Notes: generated by a model from the sequence alone, not told the origin. A DNA stretch of 50,792 nt from Candidatus Tokpelaia sp. (GCF_008636115.1 NZ_QLZD01000021.1:1-50792), one strand, 5' to 3'; positions 25,734-36,128 are shown, counted from the stretch's first letter. A program made the numbers and translations.

Positions 25734-28700
25734 ATGAGCGAAAACAGCAAAAACCGGCATAAGAGCAATGATTATTCGGCAACGCTTTATTTGCCGCAAA
25801 CAGAATTTCCCATGCGCGCCGGCCTGCCCGGGCGTGAGCCTAAACTGGTGGAATATTGGCAAAATATCGGCCTTTATAAAATTTTGCGGCAGGATTCTGC
25901 CGGGCGTGCGCCTTATATTCTGCATGACGGCCCGCCTTATGCCAATGGCAATATTCATATTGGCCATGCCCTTAATAAAGTGCTGAAGGATAGCGTCTGC
26001 CGCGCCATGCAAATGCAGGGCTATAATGCCAATTATGTCCCGGGCTGGGATTGTCACGGCCTGCCGATTGAGTGGAAGGTAGAAGAAAAATACCGCGCTG
26101 CGGGCAAAAGCAAGGACGAAATTCCGGTTAATGAATTTCGCCGTCAGTGCCGCGATTTTGCCGCTTATTGGATAAAGGTGCAGGCGGAAGAATTCAGGCG
26201 TCTCGGCATTATCGGGGATTTTGAGACGCCTTATAAAACCATGGATTATCAGGCGGAAGCGCGCATTGCCGGTGAATTGATGAAATTTGCCGCTACCGGC
26301 CAGCTTTATCGCGGTTCCAAGCCGGTTATGTGGTCGGTGGTGGAGCGCACGGCGCTGGCTGAGGCAGAGGTAGAATATCGCGACAGTGAAACGGATATGA
26401 TTTGGGTAAAATTTCCGGTTTTATCAAGCCCCTCTGCTGATTTGCGTGACGCTTTTGTGGTGATTTGGACAACCACGCCATGGACGCTCCCCGCTAATCG
26501 CGCCGTTTGTTATTCTGCCTCTGTGCGCTACGGCCTTTATGAAGTGACAAGCGCAGAAAATACTTTTGGCCCGCAAAAAGGGGAGAAGCTGCTGCTGGCA
26601 GAAAATCTGGCAGAGATTTGCGGGCAAAAGGCCAAATTAGTGCTGAATTATGTGCGTAGCGTTAACGCGGCAGAGCTGGCGGCAACTGAGCTGGTGCACC
26701 CGCTGCGCGGCGCCTTTGCCGGTGCGCATGATAAAGATGGGGCGGAAGCCTATGCCTTCCGCGTGCCGCTTTTGGCGGGCAGCCATGTGACAGATGATGC
26801 CGGCACGGGTTTTGTCCATACGGCCCCCAGCCATGGGCGGGAGGATTTTGACGCTTTTATGGCCGCTGCCGGATTATTGCAACAGCGCGGCATTGCCGCA
26901 AATATTCCCTTCTCCGTTGATGAGGCCGGTTATTATACGGCAGACGCGCCGGGGCTTGAGGCTGAAATTGCAGGCAAGCGGGTGCGGGTGCTGGGTGATG
27001 ACGGCAGGCCGGGCAATGCCAATCAGGTGATTATTGCGGCTCTTATCGGCCGGGACAGGCTTTATGCCCGCGGCCGGCTGAAACATTCTTACCCGCATAG
27101 CTGGCGCTCCAAAAAGCCGGTTATTTTCCGCAATACGCCGCAATGGTTTATCGCTATGGATAAAGATTTAGGCGGCGGCGACAGTTTACGCAAGCGGGCT
27201 TTGCGGGCAATAGAGAATACCCGTTTTGTGCCGCCTTCCGGGCAAAACCGCTTGCGCGCTATGGTTGCCGATCGGCCGGATTGGGTGCTGTCGCGCCAGC
27301 GCGTCTGGGGTGTGCCGATAACAATTTTTGTCAATGACAAGGGCAAAATTCTGCATGATGAGGCGGTGAACAGGCGCATTATCACGGCTTTTGCCGAGGA
27401 AGGCGCCGATGTCTGGTTTGCGCCGGGCGCGCGGGCGCGCTTTTTAGGCAAAGAGCTGGCTGCCGGGCCGTGGCAAAAACTTGATGATATTCTTGATGTC
27501 TGGTTTGATTCCGGCTGCACCCATGTCTTTACACTGGAAGACAGAGATACAAAAGCGCGGCGGCAAGCCGGCACTGATTTGCGCTGGCCGGCCGATATTT
27601 ATCTGGAAGGGTCGGATCAGCATCGCGGCTGGTTTCAGTCTTCACTGCTGGAAGCCTGCGGCACGCGCGGGCAGGCGCCGTTCAAGACCATTATAACCCA
27701 TGGCTTTACCCTTGACGACAAGGGCAAAAAAATGTCCAAATCGCTGGGTAATGTGGTACGCCCGCAGGATATTATTGAGAAATATGGCGCCGATATTTTG
27801 CGTTTATGGGTGATGACGGTCGATTATTGGGAAGACCAAAGGCTGGGGCGTGATATTCTTCAAACCAATATCGATACTTACCGCAAATTGCGCAATACTG
27901 TGCGCTGGGCGCTGGGCGCTTTAGGCGCTCTGCCGGAATTGCCGCTGATTCAGCAGAAGCTGGCCGATAAGCAGCTTGACGCCGATATAAGCGCTTTGGA
28001 AGAATTTTGCCAAAATGGCGGCGCAGTGCCGGTTGCCTTGCTGCCGGAGCTGGAGCGCTATATGCTGGCGCGGCTTTACGCGCTGGATAAGCAGGTAAAA
28101 GCCGGTTATGAGGCTTTTGATTTCAAGCGCATTGTCCGCTTGTTACTGGATTTCGCTATTAATGATTTATCGGCCTTTTATTTTGATATTCGCAAAGATA
28201 TGCTCTATTGCGAGGCGCCGTCTTCGCGCGGCCGCATTGCCGCATTGTTCACCCTGCGGGCAATATTTGAGCGCTTTATTACCTGGCTGGCACCAATATT
28301 GCCGTTTACGGCAGAAGAAGCGTGGCAATATTATAAGGACACCGGGGTGATGAGCGAGGAAGCCGGCTCACAAACAGGCGATAAAATTTCCATTCACCGC
28401 GAAGCTTTTCGCCTTGTGCCGGAAAGCTGGCGCAATGGCGGGTTTGAGCAAGGGCTGCTTGCCGAAAAATGGGAGCAAATCAGGAAATTGCGGCGGGTGG
28501 CGACCGGAGCGCTGGAGCAGGCGCGGGCGCAAGGGCAGATTGGCTCTTCGCTGGAAGCTGTGGTGACAGCCTATATTGACGATAATGCGCTTTATACCGC
28601 TCTTTGTCCACCTTCTACCGCTGTGCCCGGCGCGAGTGGTAAAGAAAACAGTCTTACGCCTGTGCATATGGCCGATATTTGCATTACCAGCGGTTTTGAG

Positions 28701-28913
28701 CTGGTGCACGGCGCTGCGCCGGAAGGCGCTTTTACCCTGCCGGAAGTGCCGGCTATTGGCGTAATGTGGCACAAGGCGGCGGATAAAGCTTATAAGCGTT
28801 GCGCCCGTTCCTGGCGCTGGACACAAGATGTCGGCAGTGATGCCGCTTATCCTGATGTTTGCGCCCGTGATGCCGCCGCCTTGCGGGAAAAGCGCAAATT
28901 AGGGCTGATTTAA
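25734..28913 (+). CDS. ileS: isoleucyl-tRNA synthetase
   Basis: The 1059-residue class I synthetase charges tRNA-Ile in the cytosol. The catalytic domain has HIGH at residues 75-78 (PPYANGNIHIGH) and KMSKS at 666-670. Between them lies the CP1 editing domain, with WTTTPWTLPANRA and the Asp-bearing GTGFVHTAPSHGREDF that clears Val-tRNA-Ile. The tryptophan-rich GSDQHRGWFQSSLL and the anticodon-binding helices follow. The C-terminus has CARSWRWTQDVGSDAAYPDVCARDA at the place where many bacterial enzymes carry two Cys-x-x-Cys pairs for zinc; here the second Cys of each pair is replaced. Length is about 90 above the common size. ATG 25734 follows AGGGAAATT. Confidence 0.96.
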   Translation: MSENSKNRHKSNDYSATLYLPQTEFPMRAGLPGREPKLVEYWQNIGLYKILRQDSAGRAPYILHDGPPYANGNIHIGHALNKVLKDSVCRAMQMQGYNANYVPGWDCHGLPIEWKVEEKYRAAGKSKDEIPVNEFRRQCRDFAAYWIKVQAEEFRRLGIIGDFETPYKTMDYQAEARIAGELMKFAATGQLYRGSKPVMWSVVERTALAEAEVEYRDSETDMIWVKFPVLSSPSADLRDAFVVIWTTTPWTLPANRAVCYSASVRYGLYEVTSAENTFGPQKGEKLLLAENLAEICGQKAKLVLNYVRSVNAAELAATELVHPLRGAFAGAHDKDGAEAYAFRVPLLAGSHVTDDAGTGFVHTAPSHGREDFDAFMAAAGLLQQRGIAANIPFSVDEAGYYTADAPGLEAEIAGKRVRVLGDDGRPGNANQVIIAALIGRDRLYARGRLKHSYPHSWRSKKPVIFRNTPQWFIAMDKDLGGGDSLRKRALRAIENTRFVPPSGQNRLRAMVADRPDWVLSRQRVWGVPITIFVNDKGKILHDEAVNRRIITAFAEEGADVWFAPGARARFLGKELAAGPWQKLDDILDVWFDSGCTHVFTLEDRDTKARRQAGTDLRWPADIYLEGSDQHRGWFQSSLLEACGTRGQAPFKTIITHGFTLDDKGKKMSKSLGNVVRPQDIIEKYGADILRLWVMTVDYWEDQRLGRDILQTNIDTYRKLRNTVRWALGALGALPELPLIQQKLADKQLDADISALEEFCQNGGAVPVALLPELERYMLARLYALDKQVKAGYEAFDFKRIVRLLLDFAINDLSAFYFDIRKDMLYCEAPSSRGRIAALFTLRAIFERFITWLAPILPFTAEEAWQYYKDTGVMSEEAGSQTGDKISIHREAFRLVPESWRNGGFEQGLLAEKWEQIRKLRRVATGALEQARAQGQIGSSLEAVVTAYIDDNALYTALCPPSTAVPGASGKENSLTPVHMADICITSGFELVHGAAPEGAFTLPEVPAIGVMWHKAADKAYKRCARSWRWTQDVGSDAAYPDVCARDAAALREKRKLGLI

Positions 28914-28915
28914 CC

Positions 28916-29623
28916 GTGAGCAAGGCTTTGCTTATATTGGAGCAAAAGACAAAACAGGCGGGCAGCGGCAGCAAGACTGCCCAGGCGTTATTGGCGCTGG
29001 CGCTGTCAGGCGCCGGCCTGTTTCTTGCCGGCTGCTTTGGGCCGACTTACGGCACCGGCAAAACCAGCGGCCAGCAACTGGCTGATGATTTTTCCAATAT
29101 TACGCGGTGGAAGTCACTAAGCAGCAATAAAAATGTCGATACAAAGCCGCGGCCGGAGCTTTTACCGCCGACCAAAGCTGATTTATCGACACCATTGCCG
29201 GCACCGCAAGAGGCAGTGGCGCGTCCGGATAATCCCGATTGGCCGGAAAGCCCGGAGCAAAGGCGGGAGCGTTTGCGGAAGGAAGCTACGGAAAACCGCA
29301 ATAATCCCAAATATATTTCACCGATTATGCAAGATGATGTGCCGCAAACCCGGCGCTATTTGCCCACCGGCATTGACCGCGCCCGTGAGCGTGAGGATAA
29401 TATGCCAGGCCCGGCCACAACCAGGAAACAGGCGGCGCGCTATAAAGAATTGCGGCAGGAAGACGCGCCGGCCGGGGGGCTTAAAACGCGCAAATATTTA
29501 AGCGATCCGCCATTGGAATATTTAAAACCCTCAGCCAATGCGCCGACAGGGGATTTAGGCGAGTCGGAAGAAGAAAAAGAGCGTAAGGCCAAAGGCGGCA
29601 AAACCAGCATTTTCGGCAAATAA
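28916..29623 (+). CDS. conserved lipoprotein of unknown function, downstream of ileS
   Basis: The 235-residue protein starts at GTG 28916, two bases after the ileS stop, so the two are probably co-transcribed. A basic N-terminus and hydrophobic segment (about 22-38) lead to lipobox LAGC with Cys40. The mature start GCFGPTYGTGKTSGQQLADD is, from memory, a conserved pattern of lipoproteins in this position in Hyphomicrobiales. The rest is hydrophilic and probably disordered, rich in Pro, Arg and Glu (PRPELLPPTKADL, RRYLPTGIDRARERED), and ends in a Lys/Gly-rich tail. No catalytic motif can be seen and its function is unknown. Confidence 0.8.
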   Translation: MSKALLILEQKTKQAGSGSKTAQALLALALSGAGLFLAGCFGPTYGTGKTSGQQLADDFSNITRWKSLSSNKNVDTKPRPELLPPTKADLSTPLPAPQEAVARPDNPDWPESPEQRRERLRKEATENRNNPKYISPIMQDDVPQTRRYLPTGIDRAREREDNMPGPATTRKQAARYKELRQEDAPAGGLKTRKYLSDPPLEYLKPSANAPTGDLGESEEEKERKAKGGKTSIFGK

Positions 29624-29862
29624 TCCCGGCGGTCATGGCAGATGGCGATTGTGAAGGCGGTGAATCTGTTCTGAGGGCAATGCCTGTTGCCGCTGTTTAT
29701 GGCGGAGCAATTTCAGGCTTTATCTGTTTGACAACAGAAAGCGGCAAAAGCTGCAAGAGCCAATGCGCCCCGGGCGGGAAGAAGCGGCTTTTATCGCTTT
29801 GCTCTTTATCTTGCCCTGACAGGGGGTGCCCGCGGGTGATTGGTAAAAGCGGAGGAAATATT

Positions 29863-30650
29863 ATGCCTGTTGTCATTATCGGCGCCGGGCAGCCTGGCCG
29901 CCAGGCTCGCTTTGGCCTGATGACAGATTCCGCATTATTCCGGCACGGCACGCTGCGGCTGGATAAGTTTACTTTTATCGGCTGCGCCGGCCGGGGAATT
30001 TGAAGCTATTAAAAGAGATTTTATTGATGCCTGCTGTATCAATCGGCTAAGGCCTGAAACTTGCTTTGCCGGCAATGATAATATGGCTTTGATTGCCGGC
30101 TCTGATATTATCATTATCGCCGCTTCCGTTGCCATGGGTAAAACTGCAAGGCGAGAAGATTTGTTACACGCCAATAAAATTATTGCCAAAACTATTGGCG
30201 AAGCCATTCGCCATTATGCGCACAGGCTGGAATTATCACAGTTTCCAATCCTCTGTATATTATGGCGGCGCTGTTACAGCATTATGCCCAATGCCCCAGG
30301 CAGATGATTTGCGCTGCCGGGCAGCACGCCGGATACTGTGCGCAGCCGCCGCATTGTGCCGAAATATAGCGGCAATAAAGCTGCTGATCCTGTTGTTATC
30401 GGCCCGCGCGGTCAGGGAATACTGCCAATTCTTTGACGAGCTGCAACTGGTAAATCCTGATGAGGCCAGAGAGGAAATTGTCAATGAGGGCTATGCCATA
30501 GCGCGGCTTAACGGCTCAGCCATTTATGCGCCGGCGGCTAATATTATAGAAATTATATGGCATTATCTGGCTGATGAGCCGCGCGGTTTTACCCATGCCG
30601 CCGCCAGGCTGCAAACATTATTTGCAACTTTAGTGGCAGCGGCAGAATAG
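29863..30650 (+). pseudogene. lactate/malate dehydrogenase-family pseudogene
   Basis: A strong ribosome binding site (GGAGGAAATATT) precedes ATG 29863, and the first residues MPVVIIGAGQPG look like a Rossmann NAD-binding start. The family then continues in shifting frames. The segment GSDIIIIAASVAMG...ARREDLLHANKIIAKTIGEAIRHYA resembles the SDxVIITAG...RxDLLxxN region. TVSNPLYIMAALLQHYA matches TNPLD.M. TPDTVRSRRIVPKYSG and VVIGPRGQGILPI match the DxxRfR and GxHGd regions, and GSAIYAPAANIIEII matches the C-terminal helix. At least three frameshifts and a stop (30001-30003) interrupt it, and GEHGD-type catalytic residues read GPRGQ. The enzyme cannot be made. The intact length would be about 310 residues, so it also has internal loss. 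Confidence 0.8.
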
Positions 30651-31604
30651 ATTATTATATTGCCCGGTTTGCGGCGGGGAAGCTGCGGCCAGGATTCAAC
30701 CGGCAGAGAGTAAAATAACGGGCAAAAAACATCATCATATCCCGCGATTTTTATCGCAAAATTTTACTGATGCAGAAGGGCATATTTGGGTTTTAGATAA
30801 ACAGACAGGCAAAATATTTCCCACTAAGCCTGAAAATATTGCCGGTAAAAACTATCTTTATTCTATTGGCGGGAGACAAAATAGAGATAATGCTCTGGAG
30901 GAAGATTTCGGCAGGCTGGAAGGAAGAGTTGCACCTTTTATAGCTGCAATTATCGCAAACAGGAAATTTCCTGAAACCGGGGAGGATAAAGGCATCCTGC
31001 TTTGTTTTTTATGCCATCTCGTACATTGCGCGCCGAATATGGCGACTATGGCTAATAATGAAGAGCTTGTTTTGAAAGCGCTGGAAGCAGACTATATCAA
31101 AACCATGAAGCAGCGGCCAATAAAGGATTTTATAGACAAGAAGAATATTGCCAAAGCCATGCTGGAAACTGATAATCTTATATATGCCGAAAGTTTTGGT
31201 GACATAGTGTGGCTTTTGGCGAGCTATATAAAAAAATTTCAATGCTTTTTATGATTGCCGAAAATAGATGCTATAGTCAATGACCATTATGCTCTAACAT
31301 TATGTCATAAAGTATTGCTTCAAGAAAATTCAGAATATAAAGATGCTATTCCAGATATATGGCGGAGTATAGCGTATATATTTTTTCCGCTTGCTTATTC
31401 TATGTATATAATATTCGTCAATAAGCAACTGTCTTGCGCCGATAATTTGCCGGAAATTTTGCATGCTTTGGGGGAGAGGCGGGTATCGATATGTTTACGA
31501 ATCATGTTGCCGGCCGCTATGTTTATGGCGCGGGTGAAGAAGTTTTGCCGCAGGCTGCGGCCGATGCCAAAGCCTTTGCCGCAAATCTGGCAGCAGGCAG
31601 ATAA
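30651..31604 (+). pseudogene. DUF4238-like gene, broken
   Basis: The frame containing KKHHHIPRFLSQNFTDAEG, then HIWVLDKQTGKIFPTKPENIAGKNYLYS, matches the start of DUF4238 proteins (KxHyVPqfyLrnFtd...). It has no usable start codon upstream and is stopped in frame by TGA at 31252-31254. It resumes in the same frame (VNDHYALTLCHKVL... IAYIFFPLAYSMYIIF) and shifts again near 31490 to TNHVAGRYVYGAGEE, the usual C-terminal motif, ending at TAA 31602-31604. The function of DUF4238 is not established; members are sporadic and often in variable regions. The sequence is more AT-rich than its surroundings, suggesting acquired DNA. Confidence 0.72.
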
Positions 31605-31625
31605 AGATTTATCGCGTCTTTCCCG

Positions 31626-34600
31626 TCAAGCGCGCATAGTTCTCAGCAGGGCTTTCAGCCGATAAAGCTCGTCCAGAGCGGCGCGGGGGGTGAGACTATC
31701 CGGGTCGATGGCTGCCAGCGCTGTCAATAAAGCCGTTTCTGCCGGGGTAAAACCGGCCTGCCTGATTGCTCCCGCCGCCGTGTTAACAGGCGAAGAATCC
31801 TGCTGCCCAATATTTGTATTTCCCGCCGCCGGCAATGTCGCGGCTGTCTCACGACCGGGGCCGCTCACCCTGGCGGCAGCAATAAACGGAGCGGGAACAC
31901 TATCCGGTTGCTTATTCGCCGCCGGCGGCAACAACTCCCCTGTGCCGGTTACTGCCTGTCCTTCGCCGGCGGCTTTATCCTGTATCGCCGCTGCGGCAAA
32001 AGAGGCAGAAGAAGTGTCGGCTTTTGTCGCAACAGCGGAGATTGGCTCAGTCTGCCCATATTTGGCAGCTTTATTGTTTGTCACGGCACCAAATAGCGGC
32101 AAATCCTGCAAAATATCCGCTGCCTGGCTGGTTAATGCCTGATTTTCCAACTGTGCCAGCACAGCGCGCGCCCGCGCAATCACCGCTTCCGGCAGGCCGG
32201 CCAGTTCTGCCACTTGCACGCCATAAGAGCGATCGGCTACGCCGGCGGCCACTTCATGCAGAAAAATCACTTCATTCTGCCATTCCCGCACTTTGAGCGT
32301 GTGGTTGGAAAGCCGCGGCAGAGTTTTAGCCAAAATTGTCAATTCGTGAAAATGCGTGGCAAAAATAGCGCGGCAGCGATTCATATTATGCAAATATTCC
32401 AGCGCTGCCCAGGCAATGGAAAGCCCGTCAAAAGTGGCGGTGCCGCGGCCGATTTCATCTAATATGACGAGTGATTTCTCCCCCGCCTGGTTTAAAATTG
32501 TTGCGGTTTCCACCATTTCCACCATAAAGGTGGAGCGCCCGCGCGCCAGATCGTCAGAGGCGCCAACCCGGCTGAACAGCCGGTCAACAAGGCCGATATG
32601 GGCGCTTATTGCCGGGACAAAGGACCCCATTTGCGCCATAAGCACAATAAGCGCATTTTGCCGCAAAAATGTGGATTTGCCACCCATATTCGGCCCGGTC
32701 AGCAGCCAGATACTGCCGGCCTGTCGGCTCAATTCCGCTTTATCTACCTTTATTTGCTCCGTTTTGGCGGCTTTGCCCACCGGCGATAAATCGCAATTAT
32801 TGGCAATAAAAGGATCGTCTGCCTGGCGGCGCAAAGCCTGTTCTACCACCGGGTGACGGCCGTTTTGCACAGCAAGCTTCAGACTATTATCCACTACCGG
32901 GCGGCAGTAAGCCTGTTCTTCTGCCAGCACGGCCAAAGCGCTGGAAACATCAAGCACGGCCAGCGCCGCGGCGCCGTCACGCAAGTCATCGGCATAATTT
33001 TTAATATCTTGCGTTAATTCTTCAAAAATCTGCAATTCAACAGCCAGAGCGCCATTGGCAGCCGAATTGATACGATTTTCCAGATCAGCCAGTTCTGCCG
33101 TGGTAAAGCGCATGGCATTGGCCATGGTCTGGCGGTGGATAAAGCGGCTCTCGGCAGCGCCGGCCTCCGTCATTACGCCGGCCTGCGCTGCTGTCACCTC
33201 AATAAAAAAGCCCAAAATATTATTATGTTTGATTTTGAGGTTTTTTATATCGGTCTCAAGCGCCAAATCTTTTTGCATGGCAGCAATAATGCGGTGAGTC
33301 TCGGTTTTTAAACTGCGCAATTCATCTAATTCGGCATTATAGCCTTTGCGAATAAAACCGCCGTCACGCTTGAAAAACGGCAAGTCGTCATCAAGCGCGG
33401 CCTGCAGCTTTTTCCGCCAATCATCGGGCAAGGCGGCCAAAGCTTCTATCGCCTGTTGTAATTCCGCCGGCAAATCGGCAAGGGCAAAATCATGGTGAAT
33501 GGCGCGCGCGGCCTTTAACGCATGTAAAACGGCAGCAAAATCACGCGGGCCGCCGCGTGCCAGCGCCAGGCGCGAAAGAGCGCGCATAATATCGGCCAGG
33601 CCCTGCAGCTTTTCCCGCAGGCTGTTGCGCAATCCAGGCTCTGACAGAAAAAAGGCGACAGAATCCAGCCGATCTTCAATATCTTCCACCTGATTAAGCG
33701 GTGCTGTCAGCCGGTCGAGCAGCAGGCGCGCGCCGCTGCCGGTTAAAGTGCGATCTACTGCTTTGAACAGACTGCCTTCATGCTTGCCGGAAAGCGTGCG
33801 CGTAAGCTCAAGATTGGCCGCAGTGGCGGCATCGATAAAAAGCTGCTTGCTGCCATCTTCCAGCGCAGGGCGTTGCAGCGGCGGTCTTTCATGAATCTGC
33901 GTTTTTTCCACATAAGCCAGAATAGCGGCAATGGCTTGCAGCTCAGCGCGGGAGAAATCGGCAAAACCTTCCAGCGTGGCAACATGGTAATAAGCGCAAA
34001 TGCGCTTTTCTGCCTGGGCTGTGGCAAACAGACTATCCGGCTGGGGTGACACGGCTTTGCCGACAATATCCAGCAGAGCGCGCAGTTTTTCATCATTGTA
34101 AAGCGTGGCGGCAATAATCAGCTCTTGCGGCTCGACTCGCAAAATATTAGCCAGCAGCCTTTTATTATCGCAAGTGGAGACACGAAAAATACCGGTTGAA
34201 ATATCCAGCCAGGCAAGGGCAAAATAAGATAGCGCCTTTGCTGTCTGTTCCGTTTCATCTGGCAGCAGGCTATTGCCCGCCGCCGGCTGCTGCCGGCCGG
34301 CAGTATTTTCTGCCCGCACCAGCGCCATGAGATAATTGGCGCGCTCCGGCGCCAGCAGTTTTTCCTCTGTTACTGTGCCGGGGGTGACAAGGCGGACAAC
34401 CTCACGCCGGACAACGGCTTTTGTGCCGCGGGCGCGCGCCTGCGCCGGATCTTCCATTTGTTCGCAAACAGCAATGCGATAATTGGCGGCAATCAGCTTT
34501 TGCAGATAATCCTCGGCCGTGTGAACAGGCACACCGCACATAGGGATATTTTCACCATTATGCCTGCCGCGCGCTGTCAAGGTAATATCCAGCACTTTGG

Positions 34601-34763
34601 CGGCGATTAGCGCATCGTCAAAAAACAGCTCATAAAATTCACCCATGCGGTAAAACAGCAGAAAATCCGCATGCTCAGCCTTGATTTTGAAATATTGCTC
34701 CATCATCGGCGTGTTTTTAGCATCATGCGCTGCTTTTGCCGCAATTCCTGCCTGGCTGTCCAT
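31626..34763 (-). CDS. mutS: DNA mismatch repair protein MutS
   Basis: The 1045-residue protein recognises mismatches and starts repair. The mismatch-binding domain has the Phe-x-Glu motif within [15 protein letters not shown]. Connector, lever and clamp regions follow, then the ATPase with Walker [11 protein letters not shown], Walker [18 protein letters not shown] and ATHFHEL. It is about 130-190 residues longer than usual. Most of the excess is an Ala/Thr/Pro-rich low-complexity stretch at about 885-1000, between the ATPase/helix-turn-helix part and the C-terminal tetramer helices ([17 protein letters not shown]). The start is ATG 34763 with GGGGAT just upstream; a TTG at 34772 is an alternative. 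It lies downstream of secB on the same strand. Confidence 0.95.
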   Translation of the reverse strand: MDSQAGIAAKAAHDAKNTPMMEQYFKIKAEHADFLLFYRMGEFYELFFDDALIAAKVLDITLTARGRHNGENIPMCGVPVHTAEDYLQKLIAANYRIAVCEQMEDPAQARARGTKAVVRREVVRLVTPGTVTEEKLLAPERANYLMALVRAENTAGRQQPAAGNSLLPDETEQTAKALSYFALAWLDISTGIFRVSTCDNKRLLANILRVEPQELIIAATLYNDEKLRALLDIVGKAVSPQPDSLFATAQAEKRICAYYHVATLEGFADFSRAELQAIAAILAYVEKTQIHERPPLQRPALEDGSKQLFIDAATAANLELTRTLSGKHEGSLFKAVDRTLTGSGARLLLDRLTAPLNQVEDIEDRLDSVAFFLSEPGLRNSLREKLQGLADIMRALSRLALARGGPRDFAAVLHALKAARAIHHDFALADLPAELQQAIEALAALPDDWRKKLQAALDDDLPFFKRDGGFIRKGYNAELDELRSLKTETHRIIAAMQKDLALETDIKNLKIKHNNILGFFIEVTAAQAGVMTEAGAAESRFIHRQTMANAMRFTTAELADLENRINSAANGALAVELQIFEELTQDIKNYADDLRDGAAALAVLDVSSALAVLAEEQAYCRPVVDNSLKLAVQNGRHPVVEQALRRQADDPFIANNCDLSPVGKAAKTEQIKVDKAELSRQAGSIWLLTGPNMGGKSTFLRQNALIVLMAQMGSFVPAISAHIGLVDRLFSRVGASDDLARGRSTFMVEMVETATILNQAGEKSLVILDEIGRGTATFDGLSIAWAALEYLHNMNRCRAIFATHFHELTILAKTLPRLSNHTLKVREWQNEVIFLHEVAAGVADRSYGVQVAELAGLPEAVIARARAVLAQLENQALTSQAADILQDLPLFGAVTNNKAAKYGQTEPISAVATKADTSSASFAAAAIQDKAAGEGQAVTGTGELLPPAANKQPDSVPAPFIAAARVSGPGRETAATLPAAGNTNIGQQDSSPVNTAAGAIRQAGFTPAETALLTALAAIDPDSLTPRAALDELYRLKALLRTMRA

Positions 34764-34909
34764 TATCCCCAACCCATATTACGGGTCTGCCGACCCGCTG
34801 CCGGTTTGCCTGCTTTTGGGGCTATTGCCCCACCGGCATTGACAATACCCTATTCCTTTCGTCCGGCAGCGGCGAAAGCCGTCACCTGGCGGCAGCGAAA
34901 GCCCCAGAC

Positions 34910-35416
34910 TTAATGCTGCCCTTGTGTCTGCCCCTTGCCGTCATTTTGTTCAGCCATACGATTATGATAAAGCGTGGCAAAATCAATCGGATCAATCATC
35001 AGGGGCGGAAAACCGCCATTACGGGTGGCATCGGCAATAATCTGCCGCGCAAAGGGGAAGAGAAGGCGCGGACATTCAATAAAAATAACCGGAGTCAAAT
35101 GCTCTTCGGGGAAATTTTCTATTTTGAAAATGCCGCCGTAAGTCAGCTCCGCCTGAAAGAGAACCTCTTTATCATCAAGGGCTTTGGCATCAATAGTCAG
35201 CACAATATCATAGAGATTATCGCCCATGCCGGCAGCATGGACATTGATATTAATATTGATAGCGGGCGCTTTATCGCGGGCGCGCAAGGCAGCAGGCGCA
35301 TTAGGGCTTTCAAAAGACAAATCTTTGATATATTGCGTTAAAATGCTTAAATAAGGGCCCTGCGCTTCCTGCGTTGTTTGTGTTTGTGTGCCGCGAACTC
35401 GATCCATTTCTGCCAT
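34910..35416 (-). CDS. secB: SecB protein-export chaperone
   Basis: The 168-residue cytosolic chaperone holds precursor proteins unfolded and passes them to SecA. The family features are clear: [51 protein letters not shown], and the C-terminal [33 protein letters not shown]. It starts at ATG 35416, six bases after AAGGAG; the ATG at 35431 overlaps that site. It ends in a Gln-rich tail. fxsA lies upstream and mutS downstream on the same strand. The protein should form a tetramer. Confidence 0.96.
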   Translation of the reverse strand: MAEMDRVRGTQTQTTQEAQGPYLSILTQYIKDLSFESPNAPAALRARDKAPAINININVHAAGMGDNLYDIVLTIDAKALDDKEVLFQAELTYGGIFKIENFPEEHLTPVIFIECPRLLFPFARQIIADATRNGGFPPLMIDPIDFATLYHNRMAEQNDGKGQTQGQH

Positions 35417-35544
35417 TATATGCTCCTTCATGCGGGCGGTTTAGCTGTTTTAACGGACTCATCTGCCGGGAGGTTAAAGCTGTTTTGCGATTTTGTTTCT
35501 GGCTAGCACGGAAAACCCCTGCCTGCAAGCCGCCCTTGAGTTTT

Positions 35545-35560
35545 GCACTATTTATAGTGC
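35545..35560. promoter_or_regulatory. perfect inverted repeat in the secB leader
   Basis: GCACTAT (35545-35551) and ATAGTGC (35554-35560) form a 7+2+7 palindrome between fxsA and secB. Read on the minus strand it contains TATAAAT, about 130 bases before secB, so it may be an operator over a -10 element or a small hairpin. No run of T follows on either strand, so it is not a typical terminator. Confidence 0.4.
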
Positions 35561-35615
35561 CTTTATCGCCGATATTTGGGCGCGGCGGCTTTGGCTTTCA
35601 CGGTTTTTCGGCCTG

Positions 35616-36128
35616 TTACGGTTTCTTCCATGGCGAATTTTCCGGGTCGCGGGCATGATAATTTTCAGGCTCAAGGTCAATAATTCTGCCGCTGCGCCGG
35701 GGTGAGCGCGCCTCGGTTCCACCGGCAGCCGGCCTCTTGCCGAAAGTGAAGGAGGCTTTGTCTCCGCCGTTTTTGCGGATAAAATCGGCAAGAGCGGCTT
35801 GAATCGGCGGCAGGAGCATAATAAGGCCGCATAAAGAGCTGATAAAACCGGGTACGATGAGTAGGATTGCGCTGACACAGATGATAAGGCGGCGGATTAC
35901 CGCTTTATCGACATTGTTATTTTGCCGGGTCGCGGCTTTTATGTTTCTGGAAAAACCCTGAATTGTGCCGCGCAGCAGCCCGATACCGGCCAGGCTCGAT
36001 AGTAAAACCAGTAACAGGCTGGGGACAATGCCGATTTTGCTGCCGACAAAGATAAAAGCAGCGATTTCTGCAAAAATATAACCGAAAATTACGAGCGGCG
36101 CCAAAAACAGTGGAAAACGCATCGACAT
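35616..36128 (-). CDS. FxsA-family membrane protein
   Basis: The 170-residue protein has the FxsA pattern: an N-terminal helix LFLAPLVIFGYIFAEIAAFIFVG, a second segment VPSLLLVLLSSLAGIGLLRG, a third region with LLIVPGFISSLCGLIMLLPPIQ (the LLIxPGFxTD-like family motif), and a polar C-terminal tail rich in Arg, Pro and Glu. In E. coli, FxsA overproduction relieves phage T7 exclusion by the F plasmid; its normal role is unknown. The start is ATG 36128, after GGGAG. Together with secB and the Tim44-like gene it marks a conserved Hyphomicrobiales neighbourhood. Confidence 0.88.
   Translation of the reverse strand: MSMRFPLFLAPLVIFGYIFAEIAAFIFVGSKIGIVPSLLLVLLSSLAGIGLLRGTIQGFSRNIKAATRQNNNVDKAVIRRLIICVSAILLIVPGFISSLCGLIMLLPPIQAALADFIRKNGGDKASFTFGKRPAAGGTEARSPRRSGRIIDLEPENYHARDPENSPWKKP

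Noticed and set aside
29635-30003. Plus-strand ORF of 122 codons as a separate gene
   Set aside because: Only the part from 29863 has meaning, as the start of the dehydrogenase pseudogene with its own ribosome binding site; the earlier part shows no similarity.
30649-30732. Zinc-ribbon start (YCPVCGG) of the DUF4238-like protein
   Set aside because: The residues lie upstream in the same frame, but there is no start codon before them, and they overlap the end of the dehydrogenase pseudogene, so they are probably not part of either protein.
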